From: an uncultured Sphingomonadaceae bacterium
GTDB lineage: Bacteria; Pseudomonadota; Alphaproteobacteria; Sphingomonadales; Sphingomonadaceae
DNA: 64,000 nucleotides
Assembly: GCA_947493955.1 (NCBI GenBank)
Contig: CANLSQ010000001.1
Location: 1,426,001-1,490,000 of the forward strand
Direction of reading: 5' to 3'
Shown here: positions 9,539 through 19,395 of the stretch, piece after piece
Layout of the letters: every line of letters starts with the position of its first letter
Numbering within the stretch: the stretch's first letter is position 1
Translations under genes and position numbers: made by a program
The notes under the pieces: generated by a model
What the model was told of the DNA's origin: nothing
What the model saw: the letters and a program-made list of their open reading frames with translations, nothing else
Database searches by the model: none

Positions 9539-10576
9539 TTAAGCCTTTTCGTCGGCTTTCTTGTCGTCGTCCTTTTTAGCGGCGGCTTTTTTAGCCGGCG
9601 CCTTTTTGGCCGGAGCCTTTTTCGCAGCCGCTTTCTTGGCTGGCGCTTTTTTGGCAGCTGACTTTTTGGCCGGTGCCTTTGTCTCTTCAGCAGGCTTTTC
9701 TTCTGCTGGTTTTTCTTCCGCGGCAGGAGCCTCTTCAGCTGCAGGAGCTTCAGCGGGAGCCGCTTCGACAATCTCTGCAACCGCAGCCGCTTCACCAGCA
9801 GCCATTGCACTTGCATTGGCTTCGCTGGACACAATCGCTTCTACCGGTGGAGCAACTTCTGCACCCAGGTCTTTGCCTGATGCAACAGCCGCTTCCTGAC
9901 CGCCCTTGGTTGCAGCTGCAGCCACGGACTCACAGTAAAGACGAATGGCGCGTGCCGCATCATCATTGCCGGGAACCGGGAATGCGATGTTGCTCGGGTC
10001 GACGTTGGAATCCAAGATCGCAACAACCGGAATGCCCAGAACATTGGCTTCCTTGATGGCGAGCTCTTCCTTGTTCGCGTCGATTACGAACATTACGTCG
10101 GGAATACCGCCCATATCACGGATACCGCCCAAAGACAGTTCCAGCTTGTCGCGCTCACGCGTCATCTGCAGAGCTTCTTTCTTGGTGAAGCCAGCCATGT
10201 CACCGGAAAGCTGCTCTTCAAGCGTCTTCATCCGGCGAATCGAGTTGGAAATGGTTTTCCAGTTGGTCAGCATGCCGCCGAGCCAGCGATGGTTGACGAA
10301 ATGCTGGCCGCTCATCCGCGCTGCTTCTGCGATAGGCTCTTGCGCTTGGCGCTTGGTACCAACGAAAAGAACCTTGCCGCCGGAAGACACTGCATTGGCA
10401 ATGAAATCAAGCGCGCGAGCGAACAAGGGCACGCTCTGTGAAAGGTCAAGAATATGGACGCCGTTGCGGGCACCGAAGATATAAGGTTTCATCTTCGGGT
10501 TCCAGCGGTGGGTCTGGTGGCCGAAATGCGATCCGGCTTCAATCAATTGCTGTAGGGTGACGACAGGGGCCGCCAT
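9539..10576 (-). CDS. rpsB: 30S ribosomal protein S2 with long C-terminal tail
   Basis: S2 core at residues 1 to about 230: [23 protein letters not shown] at the N-terminus, then [25 protein letters not shown] and [19 protein letters not shown]. After the core come roughly 110 extra residues: an Ala/Glu-rich acidic stretch (about 265-299), then seven perfect five-residue repeats of the form A-x-A-K-K (301-335), ending [10 protein letters not shown]. The normal family length is 230-260 aa; here it is 345. The ATG at 10576 is chosen over an upstream in-frame start at 10669 because it begins [11 protein letters not shown] and has an AAGGAG ribosome site. First gene of the rpsB-tsf unit. Confidence 0.97.
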   Translation of the reverse strand: MAAPVVTLQQLIEAGSHFGHQTHRWNPKMKPYIFGARNGVHILDLSQSVPLFARALDFIANAVSSGGKVLFVGTKRQAQEPIAEAARMSGQHFVNHRWLGGMLTNWKTISNSIRRMKTLEEQLSGDMAGFTKKEALQMTRERDKLELSLGGIRDMGGIPDVMFVIDANKEELAIKEANVLGIPVVAILDSNVDPSNIAFPVPGNDDAARAIRLYCESVAAAATKGGQEAAVASGKDLGAEVAPPVEAIVSSEANASAMAAGEAAAVAEIVEAAPAEAPAAEEAPAAEEKPAEEKPAEETKAPAKKSAAKKAPAKKAAAKKAPAKKAPAKKAAAKKDDDKKADEKA

Positions 10577-10764
10577 AGTACTTCTCCTTATCCGGTTATG
10601 CCTCTGGAAAGCTGAGAACCTCAAACGACCTGAAAGGCCGGTATCAGCACCGGTATGAGCGCTTTCCATGTGGAATGAGCGTGCCGTTAGAGCGATGCGC
10701 GGGGAAATGCAAGCCTAAACTTCGGAAACGCGGCAAGACAGGACTGATTGGCCTGCCTTCATCG

Positions 10765-12471
10765 TTAAGCATTCCTGATTAACTGCCCGGGCCTTGCGCC
10801 AGTTGACTGGTCAAATCTACGGATCACTTCCCCTGAAACAATGGTGGCGTCATAACCGGTGGCGCGCTGATGAAGGCGCTGACCACCCGCCGGCAGATCA
10901 CGTACGATTTCAGGCAGGTGCAGTTTCAGGCCGTCCAGATTGATAACATTGATATCAGCCTTGCCCCCCGGCTTCAGCAAGCCACGCTCCGGCAGCCCGA
11001 CCGCTTTGGCCGCTTTGTGCGACAGCATATGTACCGCCTCGGCAAGGTCAAAACGCAGATCTCCCGGATTTTGAACAAATTGCGTCAGCAAAAAGGTTGA
11101 ATAGCTGGCATCGCAGATTGCGCCATAATGCGCGCCGCCATCGCCAAGGCCTGGGATACAATGCGGATGACTGAGCATTTCATGCGCACTATCGAGCGTC
11201 GCATCTTCGTAGTTGCCCAGCGCAGCAAGAAACAAGCCTTTGCCTTCGGTTTCGAGCAGCCGGTCATAGGCAATTTCCTGTGGCGAGCAACCTTTCGCCT
11301 TCGCCTGCCCAGCCATGCTCATTTCCTTTGGCGGGGCATAATCTGGCGGATCGTCCAGCGGGAACAGCCAGTTCCAGTCCCGGGCGAGCTCGTTAAACGG
11401 GTGGCCTTTTTCAAAGTCTTCAGTGATCAGGGCTTCCCGCAACTCCGGATCGCGCATAGCAGCGACCTGTTCCTCTACAGACAAGTGGGCAATTTTGGAC
11501 CAACTCGGGCAAAGCACGAACGGATGCACCGTCAGTTCCAGGCCCGCAATCAGGCCGATAGGGCGCGGCATGATCTGCGCAGTGGCCTTGCCGCCGCTGG
11601 CATTGGTCTGGTCTATCATGTCGAGCACCTTGCGCCAGCGCGGCGGGCCGTCATTCCCTGAGGCCAGAGTGAAAGTAGCGGGGCGGCCGCTTGCCTCGAC
11701 CACCCGCTCAATCACTTTATACTCTTTGTCCCAACCGACAAAGGCATCGAGGACGACCTGAAACGTGCCGGTCCCGGCATCGGCCATCCCACTGCAAATC
11801 GCTTCCAGTTCCTGAACATCTGCTTCGAATGTCGGGATGCTGCCGCCATCTGCCGTTTTGTGAATCGACAATCGCGACGTGGCAAAACCCAGCGCGCCTG
11901 CTTCAATTGCTTCCTTAGACAGCTTGCGCATCAGCGCCAGATCATCATCATTGGCCGGTTCTCGAGAAGCGCCGCGCTCGCCCATGGCATATACCCGGAG
12001 CGGAGAATGCGGCAGATAAGCGGCGACATCAATATCGCGTTTGCCCTTCGCCACAGTATCCAGATATTCCGGAAATGTTTCCCAGTTCCATGGCAAGCCA
12101 TCCGCCATCACGACACCGGGTATATCCTCCACCCCTTCCATGACATTGATCAGCAGATCATGGTCGTCTTTTCGGCAAGGAGCGAACCCGACACCGCAAT
12201 TACCCATTACTGCGGTTGTTACGCCGTGCGAGGATGAAGGACTTAATTCTTCCGCCCAGATGCACTGCCCGTCATAATGGGTATGCACGTCAATAAAGCC
12301 CGGCGTCACAATCCGGTCAGTGGCATCAATTTCTTCGCGGCCGCGGCCGTTGACCTCTCCAATGGCAGAGATTTTACCATCGGAAACAGCAATGTCACCT
12401 TCGATAAGCGCGCCGCCACTGCCATCGGCAATAGTGCCGCCCCGGATCACCAGATCATGTTCCATAGTCAT
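10765..12471 (-). CDS. N-acyl-D-amino-acid deacylase family amidohydrolase
   Basis: Member of the D-aminoacylase/amidohydrolase-3 group, zinc hydrolases that remove N-acyl groups from D-amino acids or open related cyclic amides. Visible motifs are the metal-binding DVHTHYDG near residue 66, a GNCGVGFAPC segment like the cysteine-containing loop of D-aminoacylases, and a C-terminal GDGGAHYG segment with the second-shell metal region. The length of 568 aa is at the long end. The start at 12471 has a GAGAGA ribosome site and lies 5 nt after the stop of the MAPEG gene. The exact substrate cannot be read from sequence. Confidence 0.85.
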   Translation of the reverse strand: MTMEHDLVIRGGTIADGSGGALIEGDIAVSDGKISAIGEVNGRGREEIDATDRIVTPGFIDVHTHYDGQCIWAEELSPSSSHGVTTAVMGNCGVGFAPCRKDDHDLLINVMEGVEDIPGVVMADGLPWNWETFPEYLDTVAKGKRDIDVAAYLPHSPLRVYAMGERGASREPANDDDLALMRKLSKEAIEAGALGFATSRLSIHKTADGGSIPTFEADVQELEAICSGMADAGTGTFQVVLDAFVGWDKEYKVIERVVEASGRPATFTLASGNDGPPRWRKVLDMIDQTNASGGKATAQIMPRPIGLIAGLELTVHPFVLCPSWSKIAHLSVEEQVAAMRDPELREALITEDFEKGHPFNELARDWNWLFPLDDPPDYAPPKEMSMAGQAKAKGCSPQEIAYDRLLETEGKGLFLAALGNYEDATLDSAHEMLSHPHCIPGLGDGGAHYGAICDASYSTFLLTQFVQNPGDLRFDLAEAVHMLSHKAAKAVGLPERGLLKPGGKADINVINLDGLKLHLPEIVRDLPAGGQRLHQRATGYDATIVSGEVIRRFDQSTGARPGQLIRNA

Positions 12472-12476
12472 CTCTC

Positions 12477-12881
12477 TCAACCTTTGATTACTTGCATCAG
12501 ACCGCCAATAAGAGAGCCCAGTACAAAAATGTATATGGGCGGCATGCTGAGGTAAATCCACAGCAACCGCTTTTCCGATGCCTTATGATAGCCCAAAGCA
12601 TAGCCCACGCGCATGACGGGCCAGACTAGTCCAATCCCGGCAGCCCAGACCGGGTTGACCGCGTAAGCGAAGAGCCACAACCCGGGCAGAAACAGAACCA
12701 GATGCTCAAGTGTATTATGATGGGCACGAACATAACGTTCATATTCCGGAGGGCCGCTATGCGATGGCGCTTCAATTTTGAATCTGCCCCGGGCCAAACC
12801 GGCCATCAGCAGAGTGAAATAGTAAGCCAACAGTGCTAGCGCACTGACGATTACAACATAAATATGAGGGTCTACCGACAT
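12477..12881 (-). CDS. MAPEG-family membrane protein
   Basis: A 134-aa protein with four hydrophobic helices and the MAPEG-type signature: polar loop SGPPEYERYVRAHHNTLEHLVLFLP between helices 1 and 2, then ALGYHKASEKRLLW. Eukaryotic MAPEG members are glutathione-dependent or leukotriene-metabolising enzymes; the bacterial ones are mostly uncharacterised. It is expressed just upstream of the D-aminoacylase-like gene (stop to start 5 nt), probably one transcript. An AGAGAGTG purine run precedes the ATG. Confidence 0.8.
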   Translation of the reverse strand: MSVDPHIYVVIVSALALLAYYFTLLMAGLARGRFKIEAPSHSGPPEYERYVRAHHNTLEHLVLFLPGLWLFAYAVNPVWAAGIGLVWPVMRVGYALGYHKASEKRLLWIYLSMPPIYIFVLGSLIGGLMQVIKG

Positions 12882-13105
12882 TCACTCTCTTTCTTTCGAT
12901 AGTCCGATCATAGAGGGGGTGAAACGGAAGACCATTATGTAATTGGATAAGGTCGGCCCTTTGAAAACAGACCAAGCCTGACCATTGCACAACTTGACAG
13001 GGCGTGAGCTGCCCCGGCTCCGAGATTTCCGCATTAGCAGCAGGATGTAACCTTTTCGCCGCTTGATGCGTATTTCAGGCATGTTTCAGATAATATTTGA
13101 CAAGA

Positions 13106-13142
13106 GAACATATTTAGAACATTAAAGGTTCATAGAAAGAAC
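13106..13142 (+). promoter_or_regulatory. LexA-type operator array (four half-sites, 11-bp spacing)
   Basis: GAAC at 13106-13109, GAAC at 13117-13120, GTTC at 13128-13131 and GAAC at 13139-13142, each separated by exactly 7 nt. The first pair is the direct repeat GAAC-N7-GAAC, which reads GTTC-N7-GTTC on the other strand, the established alphaproteobacterial SOS box. A perfect TTGACA (13097-13102) lies just upstream, so the array would cover the promoter and leader of the small gene at 13158. The same box type occurs in front of recA in this window. Confidence 0.72.
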
Positions 13143-13157
13143 ATACGGGATTTTGAC

Positions 13158-13400
13158 ATGCTGACATTCGCTATTGCCACCTTTTTTGCCCTCGCCCTGA
13201 TTGGCGCAGTTCTGACCATCGGGATGATGTTTCATACTTATCAGGACAAGATAATGGCGGTGATAGTTGCGGAACTTGGCGAGAAGAACGTCAGTGCACC
13301 TGCTATATCGCAGCGCAATCGTAGCTCAGCGGACAAGGCTTACCGGACTAGCCCGCACCGCCGGACTGTTCGGACAGTTCCTTTGCGCGCTGCCGCTTGA
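13158..13400 (+). CDS. Small single-span membrane protein, putative SOS-regulated
   Basis: An 80-codon gene not matched to any family I recognise. Residues about 3-26 form a hydrophobic helix (FAIATFFALALIGAVLTIG), followed by HTYQDKIMAVIVAELGEKN and a basic Ser/Arg-rich tail. The ATG has a CGGGA ribosome site 7 nt upstream. It follows the LexA-type array at 13106-13142 and a TTGACA box. The 3' end overlaps the convergent pssA gene by 53 bp, and the last 25 residues may simply reflect that overlap. A short membrane protein under LexA control resembles in architecture the SOS division inhibitors SidA of Caulobacter or YneA of Bacillus, but no sequence similarity is claimed. Confidence 0.55.
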   Translation: MLTFAIATFFALALIGAVLTIGMMFHTYQDKIMAVIVAELGEKNVSAPAISQRNRSSADKAYRTSPHRRTVRTVPLRAAA

Positions 13401-14142
13401 CCTTTGCGTAGCTACGGATGCTGAACGGAATCAGAATGATATAGCCGATACTGATCACACTTAATGTTATCCACGGATTGTTGATAAGCGCGACACCGAG
13501 AAGAGCGAAGCCTGCAAGAGCCTCCAGACGGATGTTCTTGCGTAATCGGAGTGAGGACCAACTATAGGTGGCTGTGTTGGAAATCATGAGGAAGGCGATG
13601 AGCACAATCCATGGCCCAACCACAAAATAGTGACGGAATAGTTCCTGATCAGTAATCACCCAGAGATACAAGGGCAGCATGGCAAGACCGGCAGCAACTG
13701 GAGCGGGAATACCCGTTAAAAACCCAGCCGACTTGTGCGGCTGATCTTCGTCATCAATATGAGCGTTAAACCGGGCTAGCCGCAAGGCGCAACCCACGGC
13801 CATAGTCAGGGATATCACCCAGCCAAATTGCGGCATATGCTGCAGTGACCAAAAAAACATGACAAGCGCCGGCGTAACGCCAAAAGCGATTACGTCAGAA
13901 AGCGAATCGAGTTCCGCACCAAAACGGCTTTGCGCATTCAACAACCGGGCGATGCGCCCGTCCAGTCCGTCCAATATGCCGGCCAGGACAACGGCGCCGG
14001 CAGCCAGTACCCAATTTTCCAGAAATGCAAAGCGCACACCGCTGAGACCGACGCAAAGCGCCAATGCCGTCACCGCGTTCGGTGTAAAGGCTCTCAGCGA
14101 TATACCCCGTTCCGGTCGTTTGGTGTGCTCATTATCTGCCAT
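13348..14142 (-). CDS. pssA: CDP-diacylglycerol-serine O-phosphatidyltransferase
   Basis: Transfers phosphatidate from CDP-diacylglycerol to serine. The CDP-alcohol phosphotransferase signature D-G-x2-A-R-x8-G-x3-D-x3-D is present as DGLDGRIARLLN...GAELDSLSD. The 264-aa product has about eight hydrophobic segments and a basic C-terminus. It follows psd by 35 nt, so the two steps serine to phosphatidylserine to phosphatidylethanolamine are one transcription unit. The 3' end overlaps the convergent small gene at 13158-13400. Confidence 0.95.
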   Translation of the reverse strand: MADNEHTKRPERGISLRAFTPNAVTALALCVGLSGVRFAFLENWVLAAGAVVLAGILDGLDGRIARLLNAQSRFGAELDSLSDVIAFGVTPALVMFFWSLQHMPQFGWVISLTMAVGCALRLARFNAHIDDEDQPHKSAGFLTGIPAPVAAGLAMLPLYLWVITDQELFRHYFVVGPWIVLIAFLMISNTATYSWSSLRLRKNIRLEALAGFALLGVALINNPWITLSVISIGYIILIPFSIRSYAKVKRQRAKELSEQSGGAG

Positions 14143-14177
14143 TAACTAGAGCGGGTCCTGAACAGTTGCCTTGGTCG

Positions 14178-14912
14178 TCATTGACCAATGCCTTCAATTT
14201 CTTTCACTTGCCCGATTTCAGCAATAATCGTTTCTCCGGCAATGGTCCGCTGTCCCAAAACCACATTGGGTATTGTACCCTTCGGCAGGTAAACATCGAC
14301 GCGGCTGCCAAAACGAATCAGGCCAATACGCTGCCCGACCGCGACAAAATCGCCCTCTTTCACAAAGGACATGATCCGCCGTGCGACCAGTCCGGCAATC
14401 TGGGTAAAGCCAACCTTCAGACCATCATTGCGTTCGACCATGAAATGCTGGCGTTCGTTTTCGTCACTGGCTTTATCAAGATCAGCGTTTAGGAACTTGC
14501 CTGATATATAGGCCTGTCGTTTCACGGTACCTTCAATGGGTGTGCGGTTGATATGCACATCAAAGACGCTCATGAAAATTGAGACGCGGATCAGTTCCTC
14601 GTCGCCCAGGCCGCCCTCGCCCTGCAGTTCCAGCGGTGGCACGACCGGCATGATCAAATTGACCAACCCGTCCGCGGGCGCAACAATATATTTGTCGTCC
14701 AGAGGCGTGACCCGTTTCGGATCACGGAAAAAGGCCAGCACCCAGATGGTAACGCCAGCCATGGGCCATGCCAGTGTTTCCCATGCGAAAAAAGCAAAGA
14801 CTGCAGTAATGGCCGCCGAGATGACAGCAAATTTGCGGCCTTCGGGGTGGACCGGTGGAAAAGACCATTTGGCTTCGCCAAGGCCTTTGTTTGAATATTT
14901 TTCTATCGCCAT
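14178..14912 (-). CDS. psd: Phosphatidylserine decarboxylase proenzyme (short type)
   Basis: Decarboxylates phosphatidylserine to phosphatidylethanolamine. It is made as a proenzyme that self-cleaves at a Gly-Ser bond to create the pyruvoyl group; the expected site is the GS in [13 protein letters not shown] near the C-terminus. An N-terminal hydrophobic pair ([28 protein letters not shown]) anchors it in the membrane, followed by the [16 protein letters not shown] motif. The length of 244 aa fits the short alphaproteobacterial class. An AAGGAA ribosome site precedes the ATG. It leads the psd-pssA unit and is divergent from icd. Confidence 0.95.
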   Translation of the reverse strand: MAIEKYSNKGLGEAKWSFPPVHPEGRKFAVISAAITAVFAFFAWETLAWPMAGVTIWVLAFFRDPKRVTPLDDKYIVAPADGLVNLIMPVVPPLELQGEGGLGDEELIRVSIFMSVFDVHINRTPIEGTVKRQAYISGKFLNADLDKASDENERQHFMVERNDGLKVGFTQIAGLVARRIMSFVKEGDFVAVGQRIGLIRFGSRVDVYLPKGTIPNVVLGQRTIAGETIIAEIGQVKEIEGIGQ

Positions 14913-15093
14913 GCATGTTCCTTAGAAGCAGTGTCATGCTCTGACAATACTCCTGCAGCAGTTTTGCAGGATCAATGACGAGAGTTTTGAACAGATGGTT
15001 GAACATATTGCGATCTTTGCTAAGAGATCGTCATCTTAGATTCCTCCCACCGAATGCTTCGATAAACATTGCTTGCAGGAAAGAATAATTTCT

Positions 15094-16314
15094 ATGTCTA
15101 AAATTAAGGTCAAAAACCCGGTCGTCGAACTTGATGGCGATGAGATGACACGGATCATCTGGCAATGGATTCGCGAAAAGCTAATCGAACCTTATCTGGA
15201 CATTGACCTGCATTATTATGATCTCGCCATTCAGGTGCGCGATGATACCAATGACAAAATCACGGTTGATGCCGCCAATGCAATCAACAAACATGGTGTT
15301 GGCGTAAAATGTGCAACCATCACGCCAGACGAAGCACGGGTTGAAGAATTCGACCTCAAGCGGATGTGGAAATCACCAAATGGCACCATCCGTAATATTC
15401 TTGGCGGTGTTGTTTTCCGTGAGCCAATCGTAATTGATAATGTGCCCCGGCTCGTACCGGGCTGGACTGACCCAATCGTGGTTGGCCGTCACGCTTTTGG
15501 TGACCAATATCGCGCAACAGACTTTAAAGTCCCTGGCCCGGGTAAGCTCCGTCTGGTTTTTGACGGTGACGATGGCACAAAGATCGATGAGGAAGTGTTC
15601 CAGTTCCCATCTCCTGGCGTTGCCATGGCTATGTATAATCTGGATGATTCAATCCGCGACTTTGCCCGTGCTTCGATGAATTATGGCCTTAATCGCAACT
15701 GGCCTGTCTATCTCTCCACCAAGAACACGATCATGAAAGCCTATGACGGACGCTTCAAAGACCTGTTCGAGGAAGTGTTCGAAACCGAGTTTAAGGATAA
15801 GTTTGAAAAAGCGAACATCCTCTACGAACATCGCCTGATCGACGACATGGTCGCCGCCGCAATGAAATGGAGCGGCAAATTTGTCTGGGCCTGTAAAAAC
15901 TATGACGGTGACGTTCAGTCCGACACGGTTGCACAGGGCTTTGGTTCACTTGGTCTGATGACGTCAGTGTTGATGACGCCGACCGGGAACACAGTGGAAG
16001 CAGAAGCGGCCCATGGCACGGTTACGCGGCATTATCGGCAGCATCAGGAAGGCAAAGCGACCTCTACCAATCCTATTGCTTCCATCTTTGCATGGACTCG
16101 CGGCCTGATTTATCGCGGCAAGTTCGATGATACGCCAGAAGTCACGCGCTTTGCTGAAACGCTCGAGAAAGTCTGTATCCAGACCGTGGAAAGCGGCAGC
16201 ATGACGAAGGATCTCGCGATCCTCATCGGTCCGGATCAAAGCTGGATGACAACCGAACAATTCTTTGAAGCGGTTCGCTCCAATCTCGAAACGGAAATGC
16301 AAAACTGGAAATAA
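15094..16314 (+). CDS. icd: NADP-dependent isocitrate dehydrogenase
   Basis: TCA-cycle enzyme converting isocitrate to 2-oxoglutarate. It is the eukaryote-like homodimeric class: [77 protein letters not shown], and [12 protein letters not shown] with the NADP-binding loop. The product is 406 aa. The ATG at 15094 (MSKIKVKNP) is preferred over an in-frame TTG at 15073 because AGGAAAG lies between them. The stop abuts the stop of the next gene on the opposite strand with no spacer. Confidence 0.97.
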   Translation: MSKIKVKNPVVELDGDEMTRIIWQWIREKLIEPYLDIDLHYYDLAIQVRDDTNDKITVDAANAINKHGVGVKCATITPDEARVEEFDLKRMWKSPNGTIRNILGGVVFREPIVIDNVPRLVPGWTDPIVVGRHAFGDQYRATDFKVPGPGKLRLVFDGDDGTKIDEEVFQFPSPGVAMAMYNLDDSIRDFARASMNYGLNRNWPVYLSTKNTIMKAYDGRFKDLFEEVFETEFKDKFEKANILYEHRLIDDMVAAAMKWSGKFVWACKNYDGDVQSDTVAQGFGSLGLMTSVLMTPTGNTVEAEAAHGTVTRHYRQHQEGKATSTNPIASIFAWTRGLIYRGKFDDTPEVTRFAETLEKVCIQTVESGSMTKDLAILIGPDQSWMTTEQFFEAVRSNLETEMQNWK

Positions 16315-17526
16315 TCAGGCTTTCGGCGACTGGATAGCCTCTCGCCCCAGCCCCATTCCGATGACGGTACCGGGAATCCGCCGCAATACTGGCACACGGT
16401 TCAATATCCGTAACGGCAGAAACGGTTTTTCAATAGCTTCATTGCGCGCAAGTAATGGGGCAATGAATCGGTCTTGTGCAAGTTTTTGAACGGCCTGCAT
16501 ACGTTTGACCGGTTTTATACGGCGTCGATAGATCTGCTCCAATAACATATCAGGATTCTTTCCCTGAGCCATGGGTGCGGCAAGAACATTTGCGGCCGTG
16601 ACGGCGTCTTGGACAGCAACATTAATTCCGACACCGCCAATAGGCGACATAGCATGCGCTGCATCGCCAATGACCAGCAAGCCAGGTCTATGCCACCTCA
16701 GCAGCCTATCTAGAGAAACTTCCAGTGTCTTGACCTGCGCCCAGTCTTCTATCTGATCAAATGCGTTGGCTAGATCGGGTACCAAGGTCTTAAGGCTGGC
16801 TCGGAATTTCTCGATACCTTCTTGACGTACCGCATCAGCCTTTCCTTTTTCGAACACATAGGCGCATTGAAGATATTCACCGCGATCAATCATTACCATG
16901 AATCGTCCCGCGCTGATGGTTCCGGCCAGATCGCCGGCATAGTTATGCGGTTTGTCGACCCGGAACCAAAATACATCCATCGGTGCTCCAATATTCTCTA
17001 TTGGAAACTCCGCTTTTTCGCGCAGAACAGAGCGTCGCCCATCAGCCGCAATTACCAGTTTCGACCGCAGAATTTCGCCCGAAGAGGTCAGCACGCCGCT
17101 TACCCGGTCTTCACTGTCATAGTCTAGGTCGGTGGCTTCGGTTTTCATGCGAAGTTCAAATCCCGGATAAACGGAAGCCTGAGTCGCAATAAAGTTGAGC
17201 AAGTCCCATTGTGGCATCATCGCGATGTACGGCGCGGCAACCGGAAGGTGCTGCATATCAGCGATCCGCATGATCCTCCCAGCAACCCGAACAGAAAAAC
17301 TGTCCAGTCTGCTGTGCGGTATTTTCAACAGTTCATCGAGCAGTCCCAATTGGTGGAACAGTTCAAGTGTTGAAGGGTGCACCGTGTCACCACGAAAATC
17401 TCTCAGAAAATCAGCGTGCTTTTCTAGAACAGTCACTTTCAAACCGGCCCTGGCGAACAGCAACCCTGTCATCATACCCGCCGGACCGCCGCCAACGATC
17501 AATATGTCACTGCTTATGTCATCCAT
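16315..17526 (-). CDS. FAD-dependent monooxygenase (UbiH/PHBH-like)
   Basis: A 403-aa class A flavoprotein monooxygenase. N-terminal Rossmann motif ILIVGGGPAGMMTGLLFARAG, middle segment RFRGDTVHPSTLELF-like (here RDFRGDTVHPSTLELF), and the second FAD motif VIGDAAHAMSPIGGVGINVAVQDA near residue 285. Such proteins hydroxylate aromatic rings (for example ubiquinone precursors or phenolic compounds). The protein lacks features that would fix its substrate, and the neighbours give no pathway. Convergent with icd, divergent from the antiporter gene 60 bp away. Confidence 0.85.
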   Translation of the reverse strand: MDDISSDILIVGGGPAGMMTGLLFARAGLKVTVLEKHADFLRDFRGDTVHPSTLELFHQLGLLDELLKIPHSRLDSFSVRVAGRIMRIADMQHLPVAAPYIAMMPQWDLLNFIATQASVYPGFELRMKTEATDLDYDSEDRVSGVLTSSGEILRSKLVIAADGRRSVLREKAEFPIENIGAPMDVFWFRVDKPHNYAGDLAGTISAGRFMVMIDRGEYLQCAYVFEKGKADAVRQEGIEKFRASLKTLVPDLANAFDQIEDWAQVKTLEVSLDRLLRWHRPGLLVIGDAAHAMSPIGGVGINVAVQDAVTAANVLAAPMAQGKNPDMLLEQIYRRRIKPVKRMQAVQKLAQDRFIAPLLARNEAIEKPFLPLRILNRVPVLRRIPGTVIGMGLGREAIQSPKA

Positions 17527-17586
17527 GATGGTGCTTGCTCAATTGATAGTGCTGACAAATACCATCTTTCGCGTATAGATGACGCC

Positions 17587-19395
17587 ATGTCCACTCCACT
17601 CGACAATCCCGCATTTATCGACGCTATAGTCATATTGGGAGCGGCGGGGCTTGTCATTCCCGCCTTCGCGCGTTTCAGGATCACACCGATTATCGGTTTC
17701 ATTCTGGTCGGGATTCTGCTTGGCCCTTCGGGACTCGGCGCTCTGTCAGGCCAATATGACTGGCTCAAGTTTGTCACGATTAATGATCGGGAGGCGATAG
17801 AACCCTTTGCCGAGTTCGGGATAATCCTGCTGCTATTTTCCATCGGCCTGGAACTTTCATTCAAACGGCTGTGGTCGATGCGGCAACTCGTATTCGGTGT
17901 GGGCGCTGCAGAGTTGACCATCTCCGGTTTCATCATTGGTTTTGTTCTTTATCTGATAGGACAGAATCCCGCCGGTGCACTCGGCCTTGGCCTAGCCTTG
18001 GCGTTGTCATCTACGGCTCTTGTGTTGCCGATGTCCGGCACAAAAACCCCCGTGGGTCGCGCCGCGCTAGCCATGCTCCTGTTCGAAGACGTTGCCATCG
18101 TGCCGATCATCTTTCTGCTCGGCGCCCTCGCACCTTCCTATGCCAGCGGATCGTCTTGGGAAGAGTTGATAAACACGCTTATTATTGGCGGAGCAGTGAT
18201 AATTGGGATGCTGGTGCTTGGACGACTATTATTGCCGCGCATTTTTGCTCAAGCGGCACGAACAAAAAGCCCTGAGCTGTTTTTATCCGTCAGTCTGTTG
18301 GTTATCATCCTCGCCAGCCTTGCAACAGCCGCGACCGGTCTCTCGCCTATCGTAGGCGCACTTTTGGCCGGACTGCTTATCGCCGAGACCGAATATCACG
18401 GCGAAGTTGAAGTTATCACTGCTCCCTTTAAGGGGCTCGCACTCGGTGTATTTCTAATCACTGTCGGCATGCAGATCGATATTCGCGTCATTCTGGAAAA
18501 CTGGGCCAGCCTGATCACAGCTGTTGTCGGGGTGGTACTGGTAAAGGCAATTGTAACCGGCGGCTTGCTGCGGTTTGCTGGTGCACGGCCGGGTACAGCC
18601 ACGGAGGCTGGCGTATTGATGTCCAGCCCCTCAGAAACCACCTTGATTGTTCTGGCAGCCGCCACCCAAGCGCAGCTTATCCAGCCACAAACGGCCGCTT
18701 TCTGGCAGATTGTCACGGCAATCGGCCTTACGATCACACCCCTATTGGCCAGGTTTGGCCATGATATGGCCAGGCGGATTGAGTTGCGGGGTGAAAATAT
18801 CGAAGCCACCGATGATCAGGTGATCGATGCCGAAAAAACAATCATCATCGGTTTTGGCAGGGTCGGACGGCTGATCGCGGACATGATGCAGGCACATGAC
18901 CAGAACTATCTGGCGATAGAGTCGAATATTGATGTGGTGGCGGACGCCCGGCGGGACGGTTATCCGATTATCTTTGGGAATGTAGCGCGCAATGAAATGC
19001 TGGATCGGCTGCGACTTGGGCACGCTAAGGCGCTCGTATTGACGATGGACGAACCGGTTCTCTCCGTCCAGGTTGTGAAGAAGGTTCGCGCATGGGTTCC
19101 CAATTTGCCAATTATTGTACGCGCCCGGGATACAGAGCACGCGGCCGAGCTTTATCAGGCCGGTGCCACCAATGCGGTACCTGAGGCACTGGAAGGGTCT
19201 CTGCAGTTATCAGAGGCGATACTGGTGGAAAACGGCGTCGCCATGGGCCCTGTCATTGCGTCCATCCATGAGAAACGGGATCAGATTCGGCACCAGATCC
19301 AAAAAGACGGTGATCTAGAAGTTGGACCAAAGCTCAAATCATCGGCTTTGGACGATAGCGCCGTTCCTGCGACAAAACTCAGTCCGCAAGAATAG
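17587..19395 (+). CDS. CPA2-family cation:proton antiporter with RCK/TrkA-N domain (Kef-type)
   Basis: A 602-aa protein with about 12-13 membrane helices (residues 10-395) of the Na+/H+ exchanger fold: [58 protein letters not shown] cytosolic RCK-N domain starts around residue 418 ([17 protein letters not shown], a G-x-G-x-x-G NAD-binding motif). Kef-type systems exchange K+ for H+ and are gated by glutathione or nucleotides in some bacteria. The 3' end overlaps alaS tail to tail by 17 bp. Confidence 0.9.
   Translation: MSTPLDNPAFIDAIVILGAAGLVIPAFARFRITPIIGFILVGILLGPSGLGALSGQYDWLKFVTINDREAIEPFAEFGIILLLFSIGLELSFKRLWSMRQLVFGVGAAELTISGFIIGFVLYLIGQNPAGALGLGLALALSSTALVLPMSGTKTPVGRAALAMLLFEDVAIVPIIFLLGALAPSYASGSSWEELINTLIIGGAVIIGMLVLGRLLLPRIFAQAARTKSPELFLSVSLLVIILASLATAATGLSPIVGALLAGLLIAETEYHGEVEVITAPFKGLALGVFLITVGMQIDIRVILENWASLITAVVGVVLVKAIVTGGLLRFAGARPGTATEAGVLMSSPSETTLIVLAAATQAQLIQPQTAAFWQIVTAIGLTITPLLARFGHDMARRIELRGENIEATDDQVIDAEKTIIIGFGRVGRLIADMMQAHDQNYLAIESNIDVVADARRDGYPIIFGNVARNEMLDRLRLGHAKALVLTMDEPVLSVQVVKKVRAWVPNLPIIVRARDTEHAAELYQAGATNAVPEALEGSLQLSEAILVENGVAMGPVIASIHEKRDQIRHQIQKDGDLEVGPKLKSSALDDSAVPATKLSPQE

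Noticed and set aside
9561-9899. Ala/Phe-rich open frame opposite the rpsB tail, looking like a membrane protein
   Set aside because: It is the complement of the A-x-A-K-K repeat, hence apparent hydrophobic repeats. No start signals.
14989-15004. GAAC...GAAC pair upstream of icd resembling an SOS box
   Set aside because: The spacer is 8 nt, not 7, and no other half-sites are in phase.
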